The position numbers and the translations under genes were made by a program. Below the pieces are notes generated by a model that had not been told where the DNA came from, made no database searches, and saw only the letters and a program-made list of their open reading frames with translations. Positions 1 to 28,769 of a stretch of DNA of 42,500 bases are shown here, piece after piece; the first letter of the stretch is position 1; each line of letters opens with the position of its first letter. Source of the stretch: Cristatella mucedo (taxonomy: Eukaryota; Bryozoa; Phylactolaemata; Cristatellidae); contig WPIO01000196.1 of the NCBI GenBank assembly GCA_009760855.2, positions 30,001-72,500 of the forward strand, written 5' to 3'.

Positions 1-1110
1 TGATGGGGCGGTTACGTAGGTTAGCTTGGGTGCAATTATGGCGCCGATGGTTCAATGCCGGTGCCATCACGAGGGCCGATCGGGCGATCCGTAAATAAAT
101 GTCTGCTTGCAGTGCAGAGCATCAGAGCCGGGCACGCCCCGGCACATCCGGCGCATGCCAGTCAGCCGAATATGTCGGCTTCGGCCACCTGGCACACCCA
201 GTGGCTCCCTCGCGAGGCTGCCAGGCTCTGGACAGCTGCTCAAACCTAGCGCCTGCCGTCAGCAGCAGCCTGCTCCGGCGGCTGCTGCACCAGCCGGCGC
301 CGGCCACCGCCACTGCCGGAGCCACTTCCTGAAGGGGGCGCCGGCCCCGCTCCTCTCCGCAAAGCCCCCCTTCGAGCAGACGAAGTGTTGGAGCATCTTC
401 GATGTGGCCTTCGAGAGCCACCTCTTCGGAGAGGAAGTGAGCGAGCAGGCCGGCCTGAATGCTCGAAGGGTCAAAGGCCAGCGCGATGGGCAGGCGGGTG
501 GACTGCCGAACCGGGTGGAGAGAGCAGAAAATGCTAGTGAGCCCAGCGAGCGAGCCCAGCGGCAGTGGCCTGAGGGCGCCAGCATATAGTCTGCCTAGCC
601 ACATCTGCACACTGCCTATCTGTCCGTCGGTTGCACCTCGTGCCGACGGCAGCGGTGCAGCCGTCTGTGGCAGAGCTGAACTGTGTGCGAGTGGCACAAG
701 TGGAATGTCACGCAAATTGGCAAGTAAGTGCAGCCAACCAGCAGCCGTCTCCGGTCTCAACAGCAGTGGCAGCAGCAGCAGCGGCAACAGCTGCCCGACC
801 GCTCGTCGGCTTCTTTGTATGCCATGTAGCAAGCTGCTTCCATCAGAACTTAGAAGCCTCCGGTAGAACAGCATTACTGCAGCTGCAGCGTGCAGCATTG
901 GGCCACTCCGCTGCTTAGACCGGTTTTCAAGCTGGGGGCAAGCTGATGGCACCCCACCCCCAGTTAACAGGCTGATGGCATTCGATTGCTGCCTGTATCC
1001 AACCCGGCCCCAATTTCATGAAGAAGTACGGAATTAGCTATTCCGGAGCTGATGAAGCAAGGGTTCGTTTTAGCAAGTGGCCAGTAAAAAATCCTACCAC
1101 GTGCAGACGT
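1..1110. other. No recognised gene; GC-rich with CAG/CTG runs
   Basis: A long open frame runs on the minus strand (952-122, 276 codons), but it contains poly-Leu and Ala/Arg stretches driven by CTG/CAG runs and has no family I recognise. Competing open frames exist on the other strand. I see no splice or promoter structure that decides the matter. It could include an exon of an unknown minus-strand gene. Confidence 0.3.
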
Positions 1111-1114
1111 GCAG

Positions 1115-1151
1115 GGAGAGAGAGAGAGAGGGGGGGGGGGGGGGGGAGAGT

Positions 1152-1230
<79 letters not shown>
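1115..1230. repeat. (GA)n microsatellite with a poly-G run
   Basis: About 115 bp of GA dinucleotides, interrupted near 1129-1147 by a run of about 18 G. Confidence 0.97.
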
Positions 1231-1509
1231 CTAAAGGTTGAAGGGTTGAGGGGCCGGGGTAAGGGGAGAGATGTGGCGGGAAATTGCAGGGTAGGGGAAT
1301 AGAGGGAGGGGGAAGATGACTCAGACTGTAGCACCCTGACTGCTGAGCATCGTTGAGGATGTGCAAGTGCGAAACGATATGCGAATGCAAATATGACCGA
1401 CAGCAGACCTGACCGACTGCCGGATGTAAACTTTGCTATCGGATTCGGAGCTATCACGTGTCTTTGTACGTCTGTGCTTAGGCACCGTCTTCTGAAACCC
1501 CTCCAAGGC

Positions 1510-1880
1510 AGCAACACTAAGTGGGATGCACTCTGGAGAGTTTTCTGCAGGGCTCAAAGCTCGAAGCCCAAGCATCAAGGAGGCAGCAGCAGCAGCAGGA
1601 CAGGATGGCTGGAAAGGTTGTGTAACAGTCGGCTGCAGCAGCTGCTGTGGGAGAAGACGTCACGTGAGCGAGAGCTTTGGAAGCTCCAAAGCATTTTACA
1701 TTTTAAGATCAAAAGCAGAATGAAGGCTTCTGTCGCTCAGCTCAGGAATGCGGCAGCTAATTCATGGAAGATCCGAGGGCACGAGGAAGCTGAAACTGGC
1801 GCAGCCGATAGGCTAGGCACGGAAGCGTCGAGCCATGGCCTTGGCCTTTGCTGCGGGTCAGAGGTCAGAGTTTTGCTCTG
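1510..1880 (-). mobile_element. LINE family B 3' fragment, decayed
   Basis: Read on the minus strand it resembles the family B copy at 24805-25270. Shared strings include GGCACGAGG-AGCTGAAACTGG near 1778-1800, GGCCTTGGCC near 1835-1850, ACAGGATGGCTGGAAAGG near 1600 and GAGAGTTTT near 1536. Similarity is patchy and the middle section differs. Confidence 0.45.
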
Positions 1881-2001
1881 CATTCATCGATCGACCGGAA
1901 GCCATCGATCGAAGCTCATACAGCAAAGGAGACTCGTTGCTAAACTTGGATCATAAACCCAGGCTTTGCACAGGTCTTGTTCATAGTCGAAGGCAAAGTT
2001 T

Positions 2002-2496
<495 letters not shown>

Positions 2497-2499
2497 GAT

Positions 2500-3763
2500 G
2501 GCTGGAGGAAAAAGAGGAGGGAAAAAGAGGAGGGAGTGACCTTTAGACACATATTGAAAGGGAGAGAGCGAGAGAAATAGCATAGTCGGAATTGCTGACA
2601 AAAGCAGGGGACAATAGGAAAACGTACCGAGGAAATCCAGAGCAAGTGCGACTTTTTTAAGGATCGCCTGCTCAGCTTCGTGATGGTTGACTCAGGTCCG
2701 GAATGAACGGTCAAAGCCGACCAATCAATAACGGGGCAACGACCTTTGCACGGCGACTTTTGCTGGCCGCTTGGCCACGTGACTGGTGCCAGCAAAAGTT
2801 TTGCATCACTTTTTTCCGGAGTGCCACAGAGCTGCTGCAGCCCGACAAAATGGGGCTTTGGAAAGTGGGACAAAGAGCGATCGGGCAGGCGGTGTTTGTT
2901 TGTGCCGCGATGAGATGAAAACCTGCTATGAAGGCCAAGCCGAAACGAGTCGTCCCGAGCAGCGTGGCTGAGGTGGCGGCCGGCGTTGCCACCGCTTTCT
3001 CTTCGCTTCCAATGGGTCTCCAAGGCTCCATTCGAGCGCCACGGGCCAGCCCAGCGTCAGATTACCATCTTTACGACCAGCCTTGACCTTGAATGCCGGA
3101 GTCTGGATTCGACCGGCCCAGTCTTCGAGCTTGCTTTTCTGGGGCACTCGGCGAGCGATGATGAGAGAGTGAGCAGCACGAACACTTAGCGTCAGCCCCC
3201 CGCCCACCATCTTGTGGCCGCCCGCCTTCTTGCGGCCGGCCGCCGAAGCATCGGAGGCATGGACAGCATCGAAGTCGAGGCCAGTAGCAGCTGGCCGATG
3301 TCCGGTTGCAAGCAGACGCCTGGGAGACGGTTAGCAGGGAGGAGGAGGCAGCTCTTGGTCTCGCCGGCTGCTGCTGCAGCGGCAGCTTCGATGGAAAGGC
3401 ATCTGGTGTGAGGTAAGGCTCGCCCTGTCACCTGGCTCCGCATTCACACCCGAACTGAGGCGACAGCTGAAGGCATAGGTGGGCATGCCGGCCAGCCGGC
3501 CGGCGGCAGGAGGCAGGATGGATGTAGCACAGCGAGCGCATGCTTCCTGCCTGGCAGCCTGGGCAGCAGCAGCAGCAGCAGCAGCGGAAGGGGATCGGCA
3601 TGTGGGACGGCTGCGGCCATGCGCAATGCCCTGGCGACCAGGGCAGGGCTGCGGCTGGGTCGGCGGTGCCAGCAAACTGATGCTGCTGCTGCCGCCGGGT
3701 ACAGAGGGTACAGACCTGCCCCGGTATGCCAGCACCATGCCAGGCAGCAAGACGTCGAGCCCG

Positions 3764-3764
<1 letters not shown>
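2500..3764. other. No recognised gene
   Basis: Mixed-composition sequence, becoming GC-rich with CAG runs (3560-3590) after 3200. Several short frames are open on both strands, none with a family I recognise. No LINE or SINE hallmark was found. Confidence 0.3.

Positions 3765-3822
<58 letters not shown>
3765..3822. repeat. (CT)n microsatellite
   Basis: About 57 bp of uninterrupted CT. Confidence 0.98.
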
Positions 3823-3823
<1 letters not shown>

Positions 3824-3829
3824 GCTGCT

Positions 3830-4444
3830 TGCTCTACATCTGAAGGGTGCACCGGCTCCGAGGGATGCTTGCCAGCATGCTTGCATCTCTGCAACCTGTC
3901 TGCAACCAAACTCGTTGCGCCACCGCCATCGCTAGCCCACGAGCCCCTACATGACCCTTTCACAGGGGTCGCCTGAGACCATCGGAAAGCACGCATTTTG
4001 CTCGCAAAAATGTATGGCTGGGGTGGCCACAACATGAGGAACCGTGTTAAAGAGTTGTTGAACCATCAGGAAGGTTAAGAACCACTGCTGTAGGGCAGGT
4101 GCGGAGGCGGCTGCACCGGCTGACTGCGGCAGCCTCGATTCCGTTTGGGTTCCCGGCCAGCTGTTCAATGCAATTTCGGTTCGAGCTTTTACCACTTCCT
4201 ACGTGTGTGGGGGGATAAGCAGCTGGAAGAACCGGTGGCGGCAGCGGCGGCGGCAGCAGCTGAGAGCTGAGAGCTGTCGACTGAGTGGCAGCCAGTGACC
4301 TCGGGTTTCAGCGACTGCTGCTGCTGCTGCTGCTGCCGCTCCCGCTCGACGTGACGAGCAGGCGGCATCGATGTGCGGCGGCGTCGATGGCGGTCTATTA
4401 CGCCTGTCGTTGCAGGTTGCCGTTCGATTCCCGGTCCTGCCATC
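3830..4444. other. Upstream flank of coronin gene; candidate promoter region
   Basis: GC-rich sequence with CTG/CAG runs at 4243-4260 and 4316-4336. No TATA box stands out. If exon 1 is correct, the transcription start should lie in or upstream of this stretch. No promoter element is recognisable with confidence. Confidence 0.25.
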
Positions 4445-22299
<17,855 letters not shown>

Positions 22300-22328
<29 letters not shown>

Positions 22329-22975
22329 AGCTCGAACGCGAAGAGCCGGCAGCGGCGCCGGAAGCGGAAGCCGCCCGGAAGCGGAAGCCGCCCGGAAGCG
22401 GAAGCCGCCCGGAAGCGGAAGCCGCGGAGCGACCCGCGGTGCCGCCGCCGCCGCTAGCGTGGCTGTTTTCTTTTCTGTCTCGCGCTTCGCCGCGTCCGCC
22501 GCCGCCGCCGCCGAAGGCGGCGAAGCGGCGCCGGAAGTGCGCGGCGGCGCGCTCAGAGTGTCGAGTTAGCCGCTCGGGCGTGCCGCGTGGTCGGACCGCG
22601 ATCGGCGGCGCGACTGGGCTCCCGCAAATGTCGGCAGGTTCGCGCAGTCGCGCGTGGTCTGAGTGGAAAAGGAAATGGCAACCGAGTTGGCTGACGAAAT
22701 GATGCACCGTGCACTGCGAATGAGTTCGCGAACCGCGTGCGGTCTCGCAGTCGCCACCTTCATCGCCGCCGCTGCCGCCGCCGCCGCCGAGGCCAGAGCG
22801 ATATGCCTTCCTAAGCGTAATTCTTCCCGAAACGGTGCATTGCTTGCCAACTTTGAGAGGTCTCACTTCTTGGACGTTAGTGGCTCGGTCGGGGAGTTTT
22901 CCGCCTTCTCCGTTAAAAAAATCGCACATATTCGCGCCTCCATAAAGCCACATCGAGTTAAAAGCGAGTGCTGAG
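22300..22975. other. 3' flank of coronin gene, GC-rich
   Basis: Directly after the stop codon are a CCG run (22295-22330) and four units of a 17-bp repeat, GCGGAAGCCGCCCGGAA (about 22360-22425). No canonical AATAAA is seen close by, so the 3' UTR end is not placed. No other gene is recognised. Confidence 0.5.
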
Positions 22976-23253
22976 TTGCAACAATTGACATCCGTTCAGA
23001 AATTTTCCGAGGTTTCTGCATATAAAGTGGCTACTTTCATTGAGTCAAGTAAAAATACCACTTCTCATGAAGACCCTACGGCACCCCCTCTATATCCGCC
23101 ACTGGTGGAAAAACCTAGACCAGCTATTACTCAGGTTTGTAATGCTTCTTTGGATGAACTAGTAGCTCAGAAGTCTTTCAAATCGGCCATTGTTTGACTA
23201 TTGCTTAAAAGGATTGGAATAGATTGAGAGGTCTTAGCGTCTTAGAACAATTT

Positions 23254-23281
23254 TAAGACGTGACTAAGAGGTCACGTCTTA
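23254..23281. repeat. Perfect 11-bp inverted repeat
   Basis: TAAGACGTGAC (23254-23264) and its exact reverse complement GTCACGTCTTA (23271-23281), loop of 6 nt. It adjoins the tandem array that follows. Confidence 0.9.
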
Positions 23282-23350
23282 GCCGCCATCTTCTTCTTAG
23301 CCGCCATCTTCTTCTTAGCCGCCATCTTCTTCTTAGCCGCCATCTTCGTC
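23276..23350. repeat. 18-bp tandem array with four YY1-type motifs
   Basis: Four exact copies of TTCTTAGCCGCCATCTTC-type units; GCCGCCATCTT starts at 23282, 23300, 23318 and 23336. The reverse complement AAGATGGCGGC is the known YY1/Pho consensus core. Regulatory function is inference. Confidence 0.9.
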
Positions 23351-24136
23351 ATCCTTCAGCTTCTCTTCTTTTTTTCATCAAAGGTTATCAAATATTAAAT
23401 CTAAAAATAGTTCAACAAAAGTTCTCGAAAATGATTTCGCTAGGCGGCAGGTAGAACACTTTGAAAATATGGAGTCATCAGAACAATTTTCAATTGGGAT
23501 TCGAGCGACACCACTCCACTGAAACACTGTCCTCTGTTTGACTAACGGCATCCTATGCAGCAACGACGGCGGGAATGTCGCTGTATTGGTCGTACTGGGT
23601 CTATCAGCTGCAGTCGAAACTATTGATCGCGCTATTCTACTTGAACAATTGAGAACAACGATCGGTCTGGCAGTCGAGGCACTGGCACGATTCAAATCGT
23701 GTGCGTCCCCCATCGTGTTCAATCCTATGCTGCTGCGACTCGTCGCGTCTCGTCTCACCTCGCAGACCCTGTGTCACCCATGTCCGCAGTCACCCATGGA
23801 GTTTTACGATCGTCCGTTCTTTGTTCTTTGCTGCTCTTCATTTATAAATTTATTTTTTATACTTCATTCACACCATTCATGATCGGACCGATGGCTGCTG
23901 CTGTCGCGTACACGCTGACGAGATTCGTCTGCGTTTGTCGTTCAAACGATCGGAATCTGCTGCAGCGACCGATAAACTGAAAGCTTGCCTTGAAGACATT
24001 CGATGCTGCTGGATGTCGGCCAATATCCTTAAACTAAACAATGTTAAAACGAAACTGCTACTCGTAGGACGTGTCCCAAACGCGCGGCTGGACTAGAAGA
24101 CGTTGTTCTTCCAATCGGTGATAGGTTGCTTCGCGA

Positions 24137-24590
24137 CCATAGTAACAATAATAATAATGCATTTGTATAGCTCCCTCAGAGAACTGAATCTCTTTCTAGG
24201 CACTTTACAGATGCTGTACAAAAAAAAAGCATTACAAAATGATCGGTGGTAACAACCGCAAGCAGCAGGCATAGTGTAAGCATGTGCATGCACACGAAAA
24301 GCGAGTCACAAGGAGACCCACCAAATGCTTTAACAAACGGGAGCATTTTAAGCTTCTTTTAAAAGTCGTCATGTCAGGGGAAGTTTTGACGTGCGTCGAC
24401 AGTGAGTTCCAGGCTTTGGGAACATGCGAACTAAAAACACGCTCTCCAACGGCTTTGAGGTTCGTACGACGACGACCTCTGCTTCGACGAATCCCACGCG
24501 GTTCGGTCACGTGGCTCAGAGGTTCAGTCACGTGACTTCTTCTTCTTCTGCTGGAGGCGGAGGATAGACAGAGGCTCGCTCTCACAGATC
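24137..24590 (-). mobile_element. LINE family A 3' portion
   Basis: The minus strand encodes VGERVFSSHVPKAWNSLSTH and TSPDMTTFKRSLK (C-terminal end of the ORF), then the 3' UTR, the terminal stem-loop (near 24178-24208) and the ATT tail. The same 3' UTR subtype (GCCTGCTGCTTG, ACCACC) appears at 28600-28760. Confidence 0.85.
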
Positions 24591-24599
24591 TCAGTCGAT

Positions 24600-24800
24600 C
24601 GACGGATACGTTAGTAACACGAGCAATGCGAATACAAATACAATAATAGTACTATAGTGATACAACTAATTCAAATACAATACAGTAACAAAATAAAATA
24701 GAACTCAGTAATAGTACTACAGTAGTGCAAGCGATACAAATTCAATACAGTAATAAAATACAATACAATACAGTAATAGAAATAGAGGAATACAAGTAAT
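24600..24800. repeat. A-rich (AATAC)n-like array
   Basis: Degenerate ATACAATACAGTAATA-type repeats, between a minus-strand LINE A and a plus-strand LINE B fragment. Confidence 0.8.
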
Positions 24801-24804
24801 GCAA

Positions 24805-25270
24805 ATTCTTGCAGTGACCCAAAAGGTCAAGGCCGGGCTTGGCTCCTTAACACCTAGCTGGACTGCTGCACCAGTTTCAGCCTCCTCGTGCCATCAGCGC
24901 CTCTATGGACAGCAAAGTAGCTGTTCAATGCATATGCCTAAAGACCGTTGGCGGCAGAAGCTTTTGCTCTGCAGGCACTAGACTGTGGAACTCACTTCCG
25001 CCATTCTCACGCCACGACATCTACTCTCCTGCTGTCGAATGTGGCACATCCTTTCCGGCCGCCCTGAGCAGCTACTTCCACGACACTCACTCGTTAAACT
25101 GCCCTACTGACTCAGCCACGCTTCTCACTTTTTCTTCCTTGCGTGAGACGAAGTCTGTTGGCTCTTTAATGCGTACCAAAAGCCGCTTAGGCTGTGAGTG
25201 CGCCATGCAAAACTCTCGTGAGTAGCACCCACAAAGTCTTTGTGGCTTTGCTGCAGACAGAGCTACATTA
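24805..25270 (+). mobile_element. LINE family B 3' end, best copy
   Basis: Open frame 24905-25225 encodes KTVGGRSFCSAGTRLWNSLP near its start. This is the C-terminal GxRxFxxAGxxLWNSLP block common to CR1/L2-type LINE ORF2 proteins. The 3' UTR ends GCAGACAGAGCTACATT. Five other copies in the window match in pieces. The upstream RT domain is absent. Confidence 0.75.
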
Positions 25271-25279
25271 AATTTTGAA

Positions 25280-25286
25280 AGGCCTT

Positions 25287-25322
<36 letters not shown>

Positions 25323-25925
25323 CGAGTCGAGGGTGCTTCCACGGTCGACGGGCGCCGCGGGTCGAGTGGGCGTCTCCCGATCTTTGCAGTGGGGTCAGTT
25401 CCGCTCAAGCCGCTTATTACGCCTGCCCGTCGGTAATGCAAGAGAGCTGCTAAGACGTATTAGCAGATAATAAGACAATTATGAATTTAAATGGATTATT
25501 AATTAAATAATTACTAATAACTAAATTATAAGACGCTCGACCGACGGGCGCGCTCCCATCCGGCGTGCGGAATGCTAAAAGAATCGCTCCGTACGGTCGA
25601 ACGGAAGCAAAAAAAATGGCGTCGTTCTTACGGCGACGCTGCTTTTTTGTTCAGGAGGCAGCGAGTTCAAAAAAGGAGAGTAGAGGACATGGCGAGCGTG
25701 CATGCAATCCAGAGACCGACCTTGGCCTCGTAGACTTGTCTTGTGCAAGCCAAATGGCTTCGCTGTTTCCGACTTCCGCTCAGCACGAGTCGCCTTTATG
25801 TTTTCTTTTTTAATTTTCATTCGTTCGCGCATTTCGTTACGCGAAAAACAGTCACCAAAGACAGTCGCTCGCCGCTCGCTGCTCAAGGAACGGTAGCTGG
25901 AAATTCCCCAGTTCCAAATTACTGT
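25280..25925. other. No recognised gene
   Basis: A GGC run (25290-25320), then an AT-rich patch (25470-25540) and mixed sequence. Short frames are open on both strands without recognisable homology. Confidence 0.35.
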
Positions 25926-25930
25926 TATAA

Positions 25931-25931
25931 T

Positions 25932-25985
<54 letters not shown>

Positions 25986-25987
25986 TA
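25931..25987. repeat. (TA)n microsatellite
   Basis: About 55 bp of TA. Confidence 0.96.
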
Positions 25988-26295
25988 TCCAAATAGAACC
26001 AAGATTCCTTTCCGCCTCGCGGCTCTCGTTCTCTCGAAACGTCGCCGAATGTCAACGAGGGGTTTCCGTGCTTCGCCTTCGCCAGGGAATAGCGAGCGGA
26101 CAATAACAGTAATAATGATAACGACAATAATAACGCGAACGCATCGCTCGCGTTTGACTCTGCGAGCTCGTCAACAGGCTTCGGGCTTCCGAGCGTTCGA
26201 TCTCTAGCGATCTCGCAACGGCTTTGAGTGTCGGCGCAAGTTCGGTAAGTTCGCCCTCGGTAGGTGAACCCTTCCCGAAGCACTTTCGCCACGAT

Positions 26296-27238
26296 TAGTC
26301 TCCCTGGGAGTAGTCTCCCTGGGAGTAGTCTCCCTGGGAGTAGTCTCCCTGGGAGTAGTCTCCCTGGGAGTAGTCTCCCTGGGAGTAGTCTCCCTGGGAG
26401 TAGTCTCCCTGGGAGTAGTCTCCCTCCCTGGGAGTAGTCTCCCTGGGAGTAGTCTCCCTGGGAGTAGTCTCCCTGGGAGTAGTCTCCCTGGGAGTAGTCT
26501 CCCCTGGGAGTAGTCTCCCTGGGAGTAGTCTCGCTGGGAGTAGTCTCCCTGGGAGTAGTCTCCCTCCTGGGGGAGTAGTCTCCCTGGGAGTAGTCTCCCT
26601 GGGAGTAGTCTCCCTGGGAGTAGTCTCCTCCCTGGGAGTAGTCTCCCTGGGAGTAGTCTCCCTGGGAGTAGTCTCCCTGGGAGTAGTCTCCCTGGGAGTA
26701 GTCTCCCTGGGAGTAGTCTCCCTGGGGGTGGTCTCCCTGGAGGTAGGCTCCCTGGGGGTAGGCTCCCCCTGGGAGTAGTCTCCCTGGGAGTAGTCTCCCT
26801 GGGAGTAGTCTCTCCCTGGGAGTAGTCTCCCTGGGAGTAGTCTCCCTGGGAGTAGTCTCCCTGGGAGTAGTCTCTCCCTGGGAGTAGTCTCCCTGGGAGT
26901 AGTCTCCCTGGGAGTAGTAGTCTCCCTGGGAGTCGACTCCCTGGGAGTAGTCTGCCTGGAAGTAGCCTCCCTGGGAGTAGTCTCCCTGGGAGTAGTCTCC
27001 CTGGGAGTAGTCTCCTGGGGAGTAGTCTCCCTGGGAGTAGTCTCCCTGGGAGTAGTCCCTGGGAGTAGTCCCTGGGAGTAGTCTCCCTCCCTGGGAGTAG
27101 TCTCCCTGGGAGTAGTCTCCCTGGGAGTAGTCTCCCTGGGAGTAGTCTCCCTGGGAGTAGTCTCCCTGGGAGTAGTCTCCCTGGGAGTAGTCTCCCTGGG
27201 AGTAGTCTCCCTGGGAGTAGTCTCCCTGGGAGTAGTCT
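26296..27238. repeat. 15-bp minisatellite, about 60 units
   Basis: Unit TAGTCTCCCTGGGAG repeated for about 940 bp with a few 1-5 bp length variants and point changes (e.g. near 26730-26765 and 26930-26965). The core CTCCCTGGGAG is an interrupted palindrome. Because 15 is a multiple of three, all three minus-strand frames are open for long stretches (GDYSQ, RLLPG, ETTPR repeats). Confidence 0.97.
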
Positions 27239-27261
27239 TCTCGTGTGCACCAGAGAAATGT

Positions 27262-27346
27262 CAGAAGAAGATGATAACAATAATAACAATACATTTGATA
27301 TATAGCGCCCTCAGAGAATAAAATTTCTTTTTAGGCACTTTACAGC
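27262..27346 (-). mobile_element. LINE family A terminal fragment
   Basis: Minus-strand stem-loop CTAAAAAGAAATTTTATTCTC and GGGCGCTATA with an AAT-rich tail. Only the last 80 bp or so of the element. It could equally be a SINE tail. Confidence 0.75.
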
Positions 27347-27494
27347 CGATACTCGTCTGCCTCTGCGACGAGGCAATCACATGATTACTCGTCTGCTTCT
27401 GCGAACGTCCGTCTAAGCCTCTTCAAAACCTCTTCGCCTTTCGTCAGCTCTTGGTCACCGATTCTTGCGGCCGTGAAATGCCGTGAAATGCCCG

Positions 27495-27672
27495 GGCGGA
27501 GATTTAACTATAATAAATACAATTAATTTGTACAGTATCCTAAGAGAACCTAATCTCCACACTGACGCTTCGCAAACGCCACGGGCCTCGAGCCCACGGC
27601 ACTGGTAATCGAATGCATTGACCTTGACCTTGGTCGAGGCGAGCACCTTGACCGCCGGGCTAAACCGGTGCG
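27495..27672 (-). mobile_element. SINE family B
   Basis: Minus strand: box-A-like TTTAGCCCGGCGGTCAAGG, CAATGCATTCGAT, box B GCCGTGGGCTCGAGGCCC, then the LINE-A-type tail GGAGATTAGGTTCTCTTAGG and GTACAAATTAA. The head looks tRNA-derived. Confidence 0.75.
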
Positions 27673-27674
27673 GC

Positions 27675-28370
27675 TGTTGGTTCTCGTAGGGAGCGAAGCG
27701 CTGCACCAAATATGTTTTAACGTGCGTCGCCGCCGTCGTCGTCGTCGCTATCGTTTCCGCTCGTGGCCATTTACCAGACTTGGCAAAGGGCTGACAGGAC
27801 TGACGGGGCGGTCGTACGCGATCCCGCGGGATCGCGTGTCCGAGGGAGTCGAGCTGGCGCCGCCTCGAGCCCCGCCGCTCGAATCCGCGGTCCGAGGAGG
27901 CGAGGGGCTGCAGCGACCGAACCCTTTCGGCGCGTCGTTGGCGTCGTCGGCCCTTTTTGGGGAGGAGCGGACGCTACGCGGGCCGGCAGCGGAAATGCCC
28001 GCCGAAGGCGACGCGGCACCTGCGCGCGCAGGCGCGACGGACCGGACACGGCGCCGCCGTCGATGGTGACGGCGGCGCAGGGAGACAGAGGTCGGCGTAT
28101 CGCGGGCCGCTACCGAAGCGGCGCCGGTTGCGCCCCCTGGCGCGGTGAGGCATTCGGAGTTCAGGGCAAAGAAGCGCTCGAAGCCCCGTGACGTCCGTCG
28201 CCGCGCGGTCCGGTCGTCTTTGAGAACTGAAATCCTGGTCAACAGAGACGCTCTGCGGGCCAAGTGGCTCCTAACCGCGTTGCAGCCCCCGCGGCGGCTA
28301 AGTGACACGAGCTGACCATTGACCTTCACCGCCGCTTCTCCGCGTCGCGCTCAGGCGACGAGAGACGGCT
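27675..28370. other. CpG-rich stretch, no recognised gene
   Basis: Open frames exist on both strands (for example + 27668-28069 and - 28329-27748) but their composition follows CG content and I recognise no family. It could be an exon or a CpG-rich regulatory region. Confidence 0.3.
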
Positions 28371-28374
28371 GAGG

Positions 28375-28480
28375 GTGAGCGATGGGTGGGGTAGGAGATT
28401 CTCCTTCCCCACCAATCGCAGGCAAAGAATCGTGCAGCCGCCCGCTGCTGTGACTCGAATCTCGTGCCGCCGCAGCTCCG
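28375..28480 (-). mobile_element. Possible decayed SINE family A
   Basis: Minus strand shows CACGAGATTCGAGTCACAGC (box-B-like), then CGATTCTTTGCCTGCGATTGG, comparable in position to the family A body. The similarity is weak. Confidence 0.35.
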
Positions 28481-28599
28481 AGCACGAACCTCCAAACCGT
28501 CGGAGATCGTGCCTTTTAGCTCCCAAAGCTCCCCGAAGCTCGCTGCCGCTAAAGCGCACGCGTTCATCGCAGCATTCGGTGGGTCCGTATGATTCATTC

Positions 28600-28765
28600 T
28601 TCGCGTGCATGTACCCGCTTACACTGCTGCCTGCTGCTTGTGGCTGCTACCACCAGTCATTCAGTAACGCTTTACATGCGGCCGTCTGTAAAGTGCCCAG
28701 AAAGAGATTCAGTTCTCTGAGGGGGCTATACGAATCTATTACTATTAGTATTGTTATCTTTTTTT
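28600..28765 (+). mobile_element. LINE family A 3' UTR and terminal stem-loop
   Basis: GCTTACACTGCTGCCTGCTG, then TGTAAAGTGCCCAGAAAGAG, TTCAGTTCTCTGAGGGGGCT and an ATT-rich tail. Same subtype as 24137-24300. Confidence 0.85.
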
Positions 28766-28769
28766 ACGA

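Larger units (their letters stand above)
22975..24098 (+). pseudogene. Decayed LINE reverse transcriptase (CR1/L2-like)
   Basis: Fragments of one RT ORF lie in order in different frames: FSEVSAYKVATFIESSKNTT then ITQVCNASLDE and LLLKRIGID (22990-23225); VLGLSAAVETIDRAILLEQL and RTTIGLAVEAL (23590-23690); CLEDIRCWMSANILKLNNVK (23990-24060). The usual LDLSAAFDTVDH motif is degraded (Asp and His replaced) and the YADD segment is missing. In-frame stops are present. A short tandem array (23276-23350) interrupts it. Confidence 0.75.

Noticed and set aside
122-952. 276-codon minus-strand frame
   Set aside because: No recognised family, homopolymeric Leu/Ala stretches from CAG runs, and competing frames on the other strand; left as undecided sequence.
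26296-27238. CRISPR-like array
   Set aside because: Repeats are contiguous 15-mers without spacers and the genome is eukaryotic.
25852-27294. 480-codon minus-strand frame of GDYSQ repeats
   Set aside because: Explained by a 15-bp minisatellite, a multiple of three; the other two minus frames are also open over most of the array, and the flanks are (TA)n and a LINE tail.
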